This document shows positions 10,538-21,664 of a stretch of 64,000 nt of DNA, piece after piece. Source of the stretch: Thinopyrum elongatum (Eukaryota > Streptophyta > Magnoliopsida > Poales > Poaceae); NCBI GenBank assembly GCA_011799875.1, contig CM022303.1:191443700-191507699 (forward strand), given 5' to 3'. The translations under genes were made by a program, and so were the position numbers. The notes under the pieces were generated by a model. The model saw only the letters and a list, made by a program, of their open reading frames with translations, had not been told where the DNA came from and did not search any database. Numbering within the stretch: position 1 is the stretch's first letter; each line of letters starts with the position of its first letter.

Positions 10538-10671
10538 TTGGTAGTCGCGAGTCCGAGGGATGGAAACGGAAGCGGAATGTATAATGTCAAACGGGCCGAG
10601 CTCGTTTTGATAAAAAATACACATATACACATAGTAATATACTACTTCCATCCTCAAAAAAAAAAAAAATA

Positions 10672-10892
10672 CTACTTCCTCTGTAAACTAGTACTCCCTC
10701 CCTCCCGTAAAAAAAAAAAACTAGTACTCCATCCGTTCCAAAATATAGTGCTTCATCTATTTCCGTGCTTCAATTTTGACCATAAATTTAACCAACAAGA
10801 CCGACTGCTATTTTGGCATGGAGAGAGTATAAAAATGTTTAGTTCACTACTTTAGTATTCTAAACGCTCTTATATTAGTTTACGGAGGAGTA
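10672..10892. mobile_element. Nested Stowaway-type MITE fragments
   Basis: An outer MITE starts TACTTCCTCTGTAAACT and ends CTCTTATATTAGTTTACGGAG. Inside it are further MITE tips, including 'TACTCCCTCCCTCCCGT' and 'TACTCCATCCGTTCCAAAAT', plus A-runs. It sits just upstream of the first exon of the plastid-protein gene, in its probable promoter region. Confidence 0.65.
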
Positions 10893-11523
10893 CAATTTGT
10901 GGATTTTCATTATGAAATATGTTAAAATGAGGGCTCCAAAAGAAATAAATTTGTGGATTTTCAGCACATGCTCTAAAAGTCTATGATTCTTTTTTGCAGC
11001 TCACAATTCAAGGTATTTCATCGTGAACTTTTACACACATATACATTACACCCTTGTTGTATGTATAATTGTTTTTAGAATTTTTTGAAATTAAAAAATT
11101 GAATTTTGAATGTTTTAAAATTTCAGCCTCCATGGAGCTGACCTCCAAATCGCCCTCATGGCACCACAAAGATTTTTATATCGTAGGCATTATGCAAGAC
11201 TTCTCTATTACTTAAAAAGAACGTAACCACCTTTTTTTCCACCACCCTTTCGTCCAACCTTCCATATATATGATAAGCAATCACCTTAATTTACTTACCT
11301 TCTGAACCAATTCCACTTTAATTTACTTATCAAACTTCTAATCAAAATATAAGTAATTCACGGTCAGATTATTATTTACACAATCGCATTATTATTGACA
11401 GATAAATCACAAGCTAATGTATTAGAATACTTATATCCCGTTGCAATGCACGGGCATTGTTCTAGTTAATTTTAAAAATTAATAAAGATAAGGCGATACA
11501 GAGCACTGGAAAAGCTTACGCGC
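10893..11523. other. AT-rich intergenic DNA with a transposon end
   Basis: No gene is seen. The segment ends with CCCGTTGCAATGCACGGGCA at about 11439, a terminal motif found at the tips of some grass transposons; a related one (GGGCATGTGCGTTGCAAC) stands at about 13994. No partner end was identified, so the element limits remain open. Confidence 0.4.
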
Positions 11524-12199
11524 AACACCACAACAAGTCCTTTCCTTCCTCCCAAGAAAAGTCTTTCCTCCTCCTCCCGCCAGCGCCGCTGCCGGTCCAC
11601 CTCTTCTCTGATGGCCTTTGGGTCATGGAGGTGCAGAGGACCTCGGCCCCTCGCCGGCGGGAGGGACCCCGTTCTCGTTCTTGTTAGTTTCAACGTCTTG
11701 GTTGGGACTGTGTGGCCACGACTGTGTCCCAAAGTAGGTATAATGTCTCCTTGTCTGTGTCCCAATGGTGCGTCTAGCTTCACTGAAGGGCGTGTGGAGG
11801 TGTGTCTCCGTCGGATCTCGCGGGATTCGATCTGTGCTGGTCTTCGGTGGATCTGTTTGGATCTGGTCTTCGTTTGTCTTCGTTTGGGTGTTTACATGTT
11901 TGGACCTTTCAGTCTATGACTTTCTTCATCGGTGATGGTTGCTGCTCTGGTGCGATGGTCCTATAGGGTCTTAGCACGACGACTTCCCAACTATCTACTA
12001 TAAAAAGGTTTGCCCGGCTCCGGTGAGGGAGGGGCGATGACGGCGGCGCGCCTTCGGCTCATCCCAGTGCTTGTAGTCGTCGCTAGATGGTCCATGGACC
12101 TGGTTGTAATTTTTATTATCTCTGGTGTTCCTTGTACTGCCATGATTGAGAATGAATAGATTAGAAGTTTTCTTGCAAAAAAAAAAACACCACAACAAG
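11524..12199 (+). mobile_element. LINE-type retroposed 3' tail with 14-bp target duplication
   Basis: The body is 11538-12185 and ends in an A-run after 'GTTTTCTTGC'. It is flanked by the direct repeat AACACCACAACAAG (11524-11537 and 12186-12199). Such a long duplication and a poly-A tail are the signature of target-primed reverse transcription. It contains no RT and resembles a 5'-truncated non-LTR element, or a SINE-like derivative. The segment at 20483-21244 has the same type of end. Confidence 0.85.
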
Positions 12200-13980
12200 G
12201 CCAGAGAGTAAGCAAAGTCTTAGAGAAAGCCCGTTGTTGAAGGAAAATCATGCATTTTTTAAACTCTCGGCCTCTCGGGCCAAGCACCATCGCAAAGTTA
12301 TCCGGCCCTACAGCTAAAGAAGATCACTTGCTCCCTCGCCCTGGATGGAAGGGTGCCACACTCAAGAAAGACAAATCATCGCAACCGAGAGCACACGTGA
12401 GCATCAGGGAACATGATGAGGGAGGGGGGCAGCGAGCACAACCACTTCACCACACGAAGCTAGCCGCGACACAAACCAGAAGACATGACCTGTCGAATAA
12501 GATCACCCAAAAAACGGTGCAAACTATAGGAGAATAATGCTCGGGCACACCCTTGCTCGCCTCACAATTGACGTGTCAGTGCGGCCATAAAGGGGAAATT
12601 GTCCCATCTTGCCTAGGATCGAGGGTGTTGACCCCCTCCCCCCCCCCCCCCCCCCCCCGGTTGAGTACCACCCGGGGAAGAGGAGCACAATGTGTCCAAT
12701 TGGAAAAATACTAGCTAGACGGTCACCGGTTGTCCATTTCCTAGAACAGAACTCGTCCACCACCCCTGTTATCCCAAGACGACATCTCCTAGGAGGGTAC
12801 AACGTTGAAGCACCGTCAAACTTCAATCCCAATATTTGATATTTGAGAGGAGTCCATATTACAACCTTGAACTCTTTCATTTGTCTAAGATTTAACCATG
12901 AACTCTGAAACCGTCTAACATTCATCCTTAAACTACCAAAATGGCTGGGAATCACCCTCCCCTCTCCTGAAACTGGTTTTCTCTAAAGTCGACCATCCAA
13001 CATATGCCAATTTTGGACGGAAGGTTATTACTGCTGGCGAACCAACTGGTTGCGGGGATAGGTACGTGACAGGGTCTATCTCCCTTCGTCCCGGATCGTT
13101 GTAGCAGGGGGTACTACACGGTACTACCCTAGTAGAGTAAAATAGAAACAACCCAATGCAAGCAATTCAAAATCGGACCAGTCAAAACAGAAACAATCTA
13201 CCTTGCTGTGGTGGAGTTGTAACAACTGACATCCAATCTACGATCTAGGAAAAACTGGACTACAAATCGTTCTCATCTTCTTCTTCTATGTGCAAAGTAC
13301 TACACGGCGGGAGCCTCGGCATAGCAGAATCCCGATCTTGACTCTTGAGGCTGCAAAGATAAGCTGGTCCGGAGAGGGAATGTGACATGAGCGCTGCAGA
13401 TGTATCCCATGCTCCCAGCTAACACGCGCAGCACCAATAGATGATGGTTATCCACAACAAAGACTTCAAAATTATCACGTGAAGGTTGATTATCCAAGGG
13501 CAAAACCTCACCATTGTTAAGCTGGGGTGTGGAGACGATGGGAACGAGTAGTTCCGCTGCTTAAATTTGAGAGCAACTACGTCCGTTAAGGAAATCCATC
13601 CATTTCTGTGGGAAAAATTAGTGGGATTTAGTGTAGATTGAAGAAGGTGAAGAGGGAGAGGTGCTCTCGTGGAGAAGATGGAGCCTGCGTTGTGAGATTT
13701 TTTGGGGGAAAAGAACGCTGACGCGGAAAAACGCTGGCCATTGGTAACTGACATGCATAGTCTATATATGTAAAATACATGCAGAGTAGGAAATTTAGAT
13801 AGTGACGTGGCAACTTTGCTGAGGTGGAGGGGCTGCATGTAGAGAGAACTAAGATAGTGGGGTTCATCTATTTAGCTATATATAGGATATGCAAAGTGCT
13901 TAGAAATCCGATGTAGCATTGTGGTTAGGCACCACCATAGATGCACGCTAGTGGGGAATTCATACTCTGGAACACCTTAA
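12200..13980. other. Repeat-derived intergenic DNA, no confident gene
   Basis: This stretch includes a run of about 20 C at 12636-12658 and a block at 12840-13140 that looks like transposon sequence. On the minus strand a frame at 13530-13300 reads protein-like (NFEVFVVDNHHLLVLRVLAG, HVTFPLRTSLSLQPQESRSG) and stops at 13300. I do not recognise it; it might be a captured gene fragment. TATA-like 'CTATATATAGG' at about 13868 has no gene to serve. Confidence 0.35.
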
Positions 13981-13983
13981 TAT

Positions 13984-15047
13984 TACTAGCAAAAGGGCAT
14001 GTGCGTTGCAACAAGAGAAAAAGAAAATCATAATCTCCAATGACCATGATCACATTTTGCTTCATCACCGAGATACACTATCACTCTCAATTTCATGAAA
14101 TCATAAACATTTTTTTTAAACACGTGAACATATTTGAAATCATGACATTTTTCAAATTCATGAACAGTTTAACAAATTTTCAAACATTTTCTAAACTCAA
14201 GAATATTTTTGAATTAATGAACATTTTATACTACTTGCAAACATTTTTTGAAATTATGAACAATTTTTTAACAATTTTCTTGAATCGGCGAGCATTTCTA
14301 GAATGGACGAGTATTGTTTTGGAAATTGGTGGAACAATTTTTAAAATTCATGAATATTTTTTTAATTTAACGAATATTTTTTTATATAACGAACATTTTT
14401 TTGATTTAATGAACATTTTTTGAATCAGTGAACATTTTATGAATGAGTAAACTATTTTGTAAGTCACGAAGAGTTTCTGAATTTTTAGGATATATTTTTC
14501 CATTCATGAATATTTTTCAAATTGGCGAAATTTTGTTCAATTTATTAAAAAAAAAATATACGAACTTAAAAAATCATGAACATTTTTTTATTCCCGAACT
14601 TTTGGTTTCCAAATTTCGAATAGTTTTTGAATAAGCAAACTTTTTTTATAAAATCACGAACATTTTTTGAATCCACAAACATTTGATGATTTATTAAATA
14701 TTTTATTTTAAAATTCACATTTTTATTTTTTTTGAAACTTTTTTGAAGTCTCAAATTATTTAAAATAGAAAAAAAACAGACAAGGAAAATAAAAAACAAA
14801 ATTGAAAAAACAGGCCGCCGGGACATGGGCCGGCCCAAACGGGCGTGTTGTGTCTTCTCCCAGCATGCAGAGCGCAGTATAGGAGGTCCCTACTGCATGG
14901 GCCGGCCGAGGCAGGGGATTCCGCTGTGTGAAACTTTTTTTATCACTTATAGATGGCATTGGTGGATAATATTTTGCAACTATGGTGGCAATTTTCGTGA
15001 CGTACCGCAAGAAGCAATAGCCCTTTTATTATTAGGTATAGATTGAT
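13984..15047. mobile_element. Transposon rich in degenerate 'tcatgaacattttt' repeats
   Basis: The left end TTACTAGCAAAAGGGCATGTG and the right end (minus strand, ACCTAATAATAAAAGGGCTA) share the inverted motif AAAAGGGC. The interior, 14090-14760, is a very AT-rich array of irregular units of about 20 bp based on 'TCATGAACATTTTTT'. It reads as long open frames only because stop codons are rare in the unit. It has no coding function that I can see. The superfamily is unassigned. Confidence 0.5.
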
Positions 15048-16849
15048 TTCATTACCCTTGTTTACAATCCTTGCATTTCAGTACTTTACTTTTATGCACG
15101 CTACACCATTTCCACTATATCACCACTGCTTTCGATTTCTCTCAACTTGCAGGCATAGCTATTTAAACCCTTCAAGAGACAAAACATTGATACTCTTATT
15201 TCGGAAAGTCTACAACTAAACCATATGCACTTGCAAGACATCAGGACGCATTCCTCCGCGATGCGACCAGTTACGAGGATGAGCTGGCCCTCCGCATCAT
15301 GTTGTAGCGGTCATGGGTGGACAAGGGCGGCAGTTCCGGATCTGCTGCGATGTCGCCTGTTGCCCGCAGCTGCAACGCCGACGCCGGAGCTAGCCCTTCC
15401 CGCCTCGCGTGCAGCTCCGCGTGGGGCAGCTCAATCTGTGACGCCCCTCCATCCACCTCCTCCCCCTCCGGCCACTGCTCCGGAAGGGCAGCGGTGAGTT
15501 TTAGTGTCTGCCAGTGCCGATGACCGGACAAGCAAAGGGCCGAGGAAGTGGTGAAGCTCTGCCGTCTCCGTATTTTATTTCAAGTATTTCGTAATCTAGT
15601 TTAAACTTGCCTGTAGTTTATGTAGATTATGTGAATTGTGGAATCTTTTGGTGGTCAAAATGCTTATTATATGTGCATTTCAATGTATGTTTGATTTGTA
15701 CTTACTTTTTATTCACGTTGTATGCTTTAGTATGGATATAAAGTACCGGATTTGAGATAGACGATTGTGGACGCGGCAATTCGTGCCTTGCCCGGCCACT
15801 GCCCGCGGACATGCCTGGACACGTCCGCGGGCGTTTGGGCGCCCGGATTTGGTGTCCACGGCTGTATATGCTCTTCTAATTGGCTTGGCTGGCGGGAGGA
15901 CTACTCAACGAGGCAACATATATTGGTTGTATGAATTCGGCTTATCGATTAGCTGCCTGAAATACCAATCGTCCGAATTTTGTTCGATTAATAACACAGA
16001 AAACAGATTATTTTTTCTGTACTCAATAAACAACCAAAAATTCAAAAAAAAAAACGGTGTCTGTTTCGGTTTAGTTTTCGGTTGGTCGGTTTTTATGCCC
16101 AGCCCTAAGATGAGGAAGCGCTAGAAGCAGGAGCGTTGGGGTGCCGGAGAAGAAGAAAGCCGGATTCAATACTCAGTACTGCTTTGAGATCCATTTTGCC
16201 ACGCGTTAGCCGCGGGAGAGGGTCTACCGATCAGGAGCAGATGACCTAGTCGTAGAGGGATTTTTTTTGGCGGCCGTGGTTGCCGATGGGAGGAGGTGAG
16301 CCACATTTCATAGGAGCATACGGTGGCAAAGCGGCGGTTAATTGAGCCGTGCACGGGATTGGAGGAGACCTCTCGGGGAAAAGGGAGAAAATAGAGAGAT
16401 AAGGGCGGCGTAGCGTCGAGAGCGTGCTTCTCCCCCTTTAGCTACAGGCACACGGGAATGGTACCTGCCCCTGTACCCAGAATTACACGTGTCTACAACT
16501 GATTAATCTGATTAGAGACTAAAAAACTTCAAAGGAAGCAAAACAGAATTGAGCTAAGGAATAGAGAAAGTAGTATTATTACTGTCAGTACAAATAGGAG
16601 CTAGCGAGGCCAATGATGCTATACACTTATGGACGGACTGCCACGGAAATCATCTACGCACCGAGGTGGAGCCAGCTGATTGGCGCTCAATTTTTCACTT
16701 TGCGTGAATTACGGCTCACATCGCTGTCTCTTTCTGCCACATCAGTGCGTAGCCATGCTTTCCGTAACAGTTGCCCGTAAGTGTATCATTTTTATAGGAA
16801 AATGTAAGTGGTTTCAAATGGTGTCTCCTGAGAGAATTATAAGAACAAG
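15048..16849. other. Intergenic DNA with transposon fragments
   Basis: No intact gene is seen. At about 15233-15530 a plus-strand frame reads protein-like with a TAG after DELALRIML, followed by SWVDKGGSSGSAAMSP; it may be a captured fragment. At about 15770-15880 there is the GC-rich inverted motif CCGCGGACATGCC / GGACACGTCCGCGGGCG, typical of the end of a TIR transposon. From 16140 to 16450 a G-rich segment resembles other transposon debris. The last 170 bases are the 3' flank of DUF6598-like gene 2. Confidence 0.4.
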
Positions 16850-18463
16850 TCACTCATCACAGAAACATGACCAAGCAACGGCAACTTCCATACTACAGAA
16901 GCCAAGACTAAGATTGATTAGGCTAATGCCAGCCCTCTCAGGCTTAAAAGTTGCCTCGCTACTCTCAACAACTTGTTTCTCATTAATCAAAATTGCCATG
17001 AGATAAACCTTCAGAAACTTCTCAAGTCTAACAGAAACCACGCGACGTGAGAGCTTGGTCACACCATTGGCATCGACAGGCAACCCGTCATGTCCGGAAT
17101 CAAGTAATTTGACGAGGACATCATCAGTAGAGGTGCCAGCAGTGAATACACTTTGGAAACCAATTGGCCATGACCCACTAGTGAGTTTTATACAGATTGT
17201 GGCCTCCACAGAGAAATTAACGTGGCTGAATTCAAATTTCAGCGTGCTGAGCCTGCTAGGGTAAACACTAGTTAGGCAATACCCACTTCTGTAAGTCACA
17301 ACAAGATCACTCAGATCTTTATCCTCAGCTTTTGTAGTGCCCTTGACTTTCAAGGAAACCTCAATGTAGGAAGGGTCTATTGACACCGCAATAGCTCGAG
17401 TGGGGCCGGTCAATGCAAGATATGGATCCTGCATGATCGAAACAAGTATGTAGGTCAATAATTATGTTCTACTTAGTAATAAGACTGCATCAAGTGGATA
17501 TAATGCAACAACCAATCTATTATAATATATTCCATGCACTCTCTCCTTGTCAAATTATAGTGCATATTTTCCAAAGTCAAAATTTTGTAAACTTTAATTA
17601 ATGAGGCAAGGAGAGAGTGTACAAGAGCAAAATGCATGCAACTTGGGAAAACAAACAAATGAGTAAGAATATACAAACCTCTTCGGTGATGGTCTGGCAG
17701 CTATTTCTCGGACGGTGGAAAATAATGTTGCGCTTGTTATCCAGGATATCACGTGCAGCAACGATACCACACACTTGCAGTGGCCAGTGTAAGCACTCTT
17801 TGATTGATGTGATTTTGACTGACTTGAACTGTAGAGTAGCCATGGCATCGGGCGTGTCATGAGAAGCAGGGGACGTATAACGCATGGCAGGGATAGATGC
17901 TGCATTGTTCCATTAATACCAAGTTAGTGAAAGAATGAAATAAAATACTTAAAGTCATAGTAATTAGGTCATAGTGACATTTTTTACAACTCATTGACGT
18001 CATCATATTAAACTTGCTTTAAGAAACTAAAATAACCGCGGAACACTAATAGACTGGGATGATTACTGGTTTGATGGAAGGTGATGCCGCGGCCGCGGCA
18101 GGCGTAGAATTTGTTCCAAAAACGGCGGAACCTGGAGGCGAACAGCTCTTCCTCGCACTGCGCCCACTCCATTTCCTTGTCCTCTAGCCGCCTCGCCTCT
18201 TCCGCGGCTTCCTTCGCCTTGGCGGCTTCTTCAGCCATGAATTTGGCTGTCTTGGCGGCTTCTTCTGCCTCTTTGGCTTTCGCGGTGTCCGTCGTGGCAG
18301 CTTTTTTGGCCTCTCTGGCCTTCCTCTTGGCAATCTTGGCGGCCTGTACAGCATCCGCGTCAGCTGCCATCTCAGCCTCGTAGGCGTTGGCCCTGGCTGT
18401 CTTGGCTGCTTCCGCGGCTTTGGCCTTGGCAGCTTTCGCCTTGCTTCTCTTAGCCGTAGCCAT
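16850..18463 (-). CDS. DUF6598-like protein, gene 2 (3 exons)
   Basis: Exons are 18463-18067, 17899-17679 and 17428-16850, with GT..AG introns of 167 and 250 bp and consistent phases, giving 398 residues. Residues 1-100 are an Ala/Lys/Glu-rich, probably coiled-coil or long-helix segment (AKAKEAEEAAKTAKFMAEEA) that gene 1 lacks. After it come CEEELFASRFRRFWNKFYA, then QVCGIVAARDILDNKRNIIF, YLALTGPTRAIAVS, SLKVKGTTKAEDKDLSDLVV, SWPIGFQSVFTAG and EVAVAWSCF. Exon 2 is 221 bp, as in gene 1. The frame is uninterrupted. A TATA box lies at 18692-18699 and a small MITE lies in intron 2. Function is undescribed. No nuclear or secretion signal is obvious, though the Lys-rich N-terminus could act as a nuclear signal. 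Confidence 0.85.
17537..17619. mobile_element. Small MITE in intron 2 of DUF6598-like gene 2
   Basis: CACTCTCTCCTTG at 17537-17549 and its exact inverse CAAGGAGAGAGTG at 17607-17619 bound an 83-bp segment, AT-rich inside. It resembles Stowaway-like elements in size and in the purine/pyrimidine bias of the tips. No clear target duplication is seen. Confidence 0.65.
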
Positions 18464-18691
18464 CGTCGCACGCAGCAGCTAATTCTTCAGCCTTTTAAAC
18501 AGATTCTAATTCTTGATCCAAGAGCACCCTTGTTTCGTGGCCGCAGGGGACGCAAGGTAACGGAGCCTGTAGGACAGGAGACGCAAATGGTGATTCGCAG
18601 GCCGGGTCGCCGTCGCGGGACCGCGAAAACAATACTCGTACTAGCGTGATTTCTGGCTTCGATGGACTTCTTCCGGCGCCGTGAACGCGCG

Positions 18692-18699
18692 TATTTATA
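18692..18699 (-). promoter_or_regulatory. TATA box of DUF6598-like gene 2
   Basis: TATAAATA on the minus strand lies about 230 bp before the start codon at 18463, in GC-rich surroundings. It implies a 5' leader of roughly 200 bases. Confidence 0.6.
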
Positions 18700-18964
18700 A
18701 CAGATGCGGGACCGCCTATGCGGTTCAATTCAAATCTAACTCGGGAGCCGAGCGCGTTAGGAAGGCGGAGTCCGACGGGCTGTGCAACGCGTCAGCAACA
18801 TCAATCAAACAGGGAAGGGAAGATGTGGAAGATCTGCTGATCTGCAACAAGAGGATGGAGATGATTTCGTGCGGCAAACATTGGTGGAAACACCACATCT
18901 TCAGATATGTTAGAAGTGCATACTATAAATGTGTGTGTTAGAGATTAGTACTACTAGTAGGTCA

Positions 18965-20221
18965 AACTCTAGCCGATCCCTCAAAAATAGAGGAGCAAAA
19001 TGGTGGAGTAAACATCCGTAAAAAAACGATGGAGTAAACTTGTTGGAGTATTTTTACTCCACTAAGTTTTGATCGGACCTAGCCAAACTTCTAAATTTAG
19101 CGGAGTAAAAAGCAAATTTTCATAAGTTCAACTTGACTAAACCAAAATTCGACACTAATGTACATAAGCATCTGCCGAAACATAGTCTAGTTTAAACTCG
19201 AACATGAACTTGAATTTAATACTAAACATAATTTACATTAAAAACCATCGAAGCATAGTGAAACTAAAACATTTATCGTCGAACTTTGCGAGGGCAAGCC
19301 ACTCCGCCGCCAAATCCCACCACCAGTGGGGTCAGGCCCTATGCCGTCGTCGTCACTGTCGGGGAAGATCCTCCACCATTCTTCAACGTTGAAGTCGTCG
19401 TCGGCGTCCCGTCCTCCTCGCCGCTCGAGACGTGGATGACCTTCCACCCGCTGGTCGTGTGCTCCGCGAAGATCTGGTGCTCCGCCTCCACTAGCTCAGG
19501 GTACTGGCGGCGGAGGTCCGCCATGTACTCCTTGTCGGCGGCCTCTGACGTGATCCGCTCCCTCGCCTCCCGGTCCTCCCTAGCCACCACCACAGCCACC
19601 ACCCCCGGTGGCGGCGGGTCGAGCTCGACGGGCGCCTCGCCCCACGGGAAATTGAGGCGGGCATCGGCGCCGTGCAGCCGGACCTGCCACTGGTCGTATT
19701 CACGGGCGGCGAGCTCGGCCGTGTGGAAGGAGCCGATCCAGTTCTACTTGTGGGTGTCGTGGTCGGTGATCTCCACCACCCACGTCCCCCACGCCCGCTG
19801 CTGGACGCTGAGGTACTTCCTCTGCGGCTATCGCGGCGCAGGGAGGTTGGGGAAGTCGGCGAGCCAATGGGATGTGGCCATATCGTTGCGACAACGGCCG
19901 CTTGAGGACGCGTCCGCGCTGCGCTTGTGGCAGCGCAGATCCGCGCTACGGATGGGCGACGGGGACCGGCGGCCACGGGATCCGCCCTTTGGGGAGGATG
20001 GGCGGGGGAGTCACTGGCGACGGGGATTGGGAGGAGGAGAGGTAGAGGAGGGTGGGGATTTTTACTCGGTCGCCGAGCGGTGAAGTAAATATAGGCACCG
20101 GATACATAGTGGAGGAAAAGTTATTCTCCTCTATGGGTTTTAGGGGTTCGGCTAGGTCCTGATTAAAGGAGTAAAACCAGATTTTTACTTCTCTAATCGG
20201 TTTTAGGGATCGGCTAGAGTT
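18965..20221. mobile_element. TIR element carrying an AP2/ERF-like pseudogene
   Basis: A perfect 17-bp inverted repeat, AACTCTAGCCGATCCCT, lies at 18965-18981 and (inverted) 20205-20221. A second inverted block (TTTTACTCC...GGACCTAGCC at about 19050-19085 against 20125-20165) extends it, so the ends are about 100-200 bp long. In between is GC-rich coding-like DNA. It looks like a Pack-type, gene-carrying non-autonomous DNA transposon. The superfamily is uncertain (PIF/Harbinger is possible) because no target duplication is clear. Confidence 0.75.
19339..19881 (-). pseudogene. AP2/ERF-domain-like protein, pseudogene
   Basis: From an ATG at 19881 one frame of 181 codons reaches a TAG at 19339 with two internal stop codons. 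Between and after the stops it reads RKYLSVQQRAWGTWVVEIT, then WIGSFHTAELAAREYDQW and LHGADARLNFPWG. This follows the AP2/ERF DNA-binding pattern (R.W..WVAEI, W.G.F.TAE.AA..YD, G..A.LNFP). Downstream is an acidic/Arg-rich tail with ERITSEAADKEYMADLRRQY. The stops fall just before the domain (after LPAPR) and inside it (after DTHK). No second exon is needed. It sits inside the TIR element and was presumably transported by it. Confidence 0.8.
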
Positions 20222-20399
20222 GGCTTTAGTCCTCATCATATTTTGGGTCAAAGTTTGACCACATCTTTAAGTAGCAAAATATTAGTGCATGTCATAAAAA
20301 AAATATTGTTGGAATCATATTTGAGTGTAGTTTTCAATGATATTATTTTTCCTACATATAATTTATATTTTATTAGTTATTATGGTCAATATATATGAC

Positions 20400-21396
20400 C
20401 TAAAATATGTGGGGACTAATAAACCCAGACGAGATAGTAGAGGTAGAGATAGATTTGGTTTAAACTAACAATGACTTGCCTTAAACTGCTAGGCAAGTCG
20501 AAACTGCTCGTGGGTGAAAAAAGGGCGACACCATCTCCCACCCGCGGCCGTTGGCGTGCCCATGGGCTCCTTCCTTCGTCTCAGGCGATGAGAGGGTGGT
20601 GGAACCCTAGATCTGCACTCTGGCGTGTACATAGGGTGTCGTTGTGTGAGCCTCCCACCGGTGGCGTTGAAGAGGCGGAGGTGCTGCCAGTGCGGAATAA
20701 GGTGTTGCCGTTCCTTCCCTTCTGTGTGGGCGTCTTCGAGGGCTTCGGCAAGGTTCGTGCGGCTTTTGGTGCTCGTGATCCGCTGGATTCGGCGAGTTTC
20801 GTGGTCTCCGGGCGTGGTCATCACAGTGGAGATGGTGGCTGGGCTATAGAGCTTTTGTCTCCTGGCTCCTTCTCTGCGGTGGTGAGGTGTGCTCCGCCCT
20901 CGTCGCTGAGCCTGGGAGTCCTGCTGTGCAAGTGGAGTGGCTCCAATTCTTCCTCCCTCTTGGTTGCCGATGAGGGAGGATATGACTTGGTAATGGTGGT
21001 TCTTTGGTTCGATTCTTCCCCGATGTGCTGGTTCTTATGGACTGAAGCTGTCGACTTCCCGTCCGCAGATATCAAGGTCACGCCGGCTCCAGGTGGGAGC
21101 AGGGGCGGCGCGCCTGCAGCTCACGTCAGTGGTTGTGTTGGGCAGGCTCCCCGGGGATCTAGGTGTAATGTCAGTTCCTTTGGTGCTTTGTACCACTGTT
21201 TTCCCTTAATGTTAGATCTGGGGTCTATTTCGCAAAAAAAAAAAGACTTGCCTTGTACTTCAATTCTCTCCTCACATTGTACTCTATATATACCTACATG
21301 AGAGTCAGATCAATACGACACAATACAAGCCAAATATTAGACATTCTATAGAACACAAATATTAGCCATCCTAAACTTCTCCACATGGTACTAGAG
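20400..21396 (+). mobile_element. Copia-like LTR remnant with primer-binding site
   Basis: The 3' part of an LTR is seen: '...CTTCAATTCTCTCC..GTACTCTATATATACC' and 'CCTAAACTTCTCCA', followed by TGGTACTAGAG (21386-21396), one or two changes away from the usual tRNA-iMet primer site TGGTATCAGAG. The LTR is interrupted by the retroposed tail at 20483-21244. The left limit near 20400 is an estimate. No gag or pol follows. Confidence 0.5.
20473..21254 (+). mobile_element. LINE-type retroposed tail with 10-bp target duplication
   Basis: The body 20483-21244 ends in a run of about 12 A. It is flanked by GACTTGCCTT at 20473-20482 and 21245-21254. The duplication and tail show target-primed insertion. 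The long open frame through it continues across the target duplication and A-run, so it is not a gene in its own right. RT is absent; it is a 5'-truncated non-LTR element or derivative. Confidence 0.85.
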
Positions 21397-21664
21397 TGAT
21401 TAGTCCAATGACGTCGATATTAGGTTTTCCATCACTTCCGCAGCGTGCTGTCCCACGAGGAGATCCTTCCTCGGGGGCATGCCACCTGATTCAATTAAAG
21501 ATTAGATTCATTCTTTAGTTAGATAATAGATTGATTCCAAAGACTAGATCAATTTCGATTCCCAACTTTCAGTAGATTGATTTGTTTTAGCCACCAAATA
21601 AAATCTGATGAATCCATATACGGTGGGATTTTTGTTAGCAGGAATCGGTGCAGATCATCGCGGT
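21397..21664. other. AT-rich interior remnant, no gene
   Basis: This may be leader sequence of the Copia-like remnant to the left. It includes 'GATTGATTCC' and 'GTAGATTGATTTG' repeats. Nothing coding is seen. Confidence 0.35.

Noticed and set aside
10258..10855. Plus-strand frames over 100 codons
   Set aside because: They are antisense to exon 1 of the plastid-protein gene and continue into MITE and A-run sequence.
12636..12658. Poly-C tract (and poly-T at 8623-8650)
   Set aside because: Single-base runs of this kind are slippage products and also prone to sequencing error; no structure around them suggests a role.
14040..14634. Open frames in the AT-rich repeat array
   Set aside because: The repeated unit lacks stop codons in one frame; the predicted peptides are repetitive Asn/Ile/Phe strings with no sign of selection.
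15233..15530. Protein-like plus-strand frame with DELALRIML and SGSAAMSP
   Set aside because: It has an internal stop, a short length and no domain I know; kept only as a note in the intergenic entry.
19286..20083. 265-codon plus-strand frame
   Set aside because: It is antisense to the AP2/ERF-like pseudogene; the minus strand carries recognisable domain motifs and this strand does not.
20471..21301. 276-codon open frame on the plus strand
   Set aside because: It runs through the target duplication, the body and the poly-A tail of a retroposed element and into the flanking LTR, so it is not one gene.
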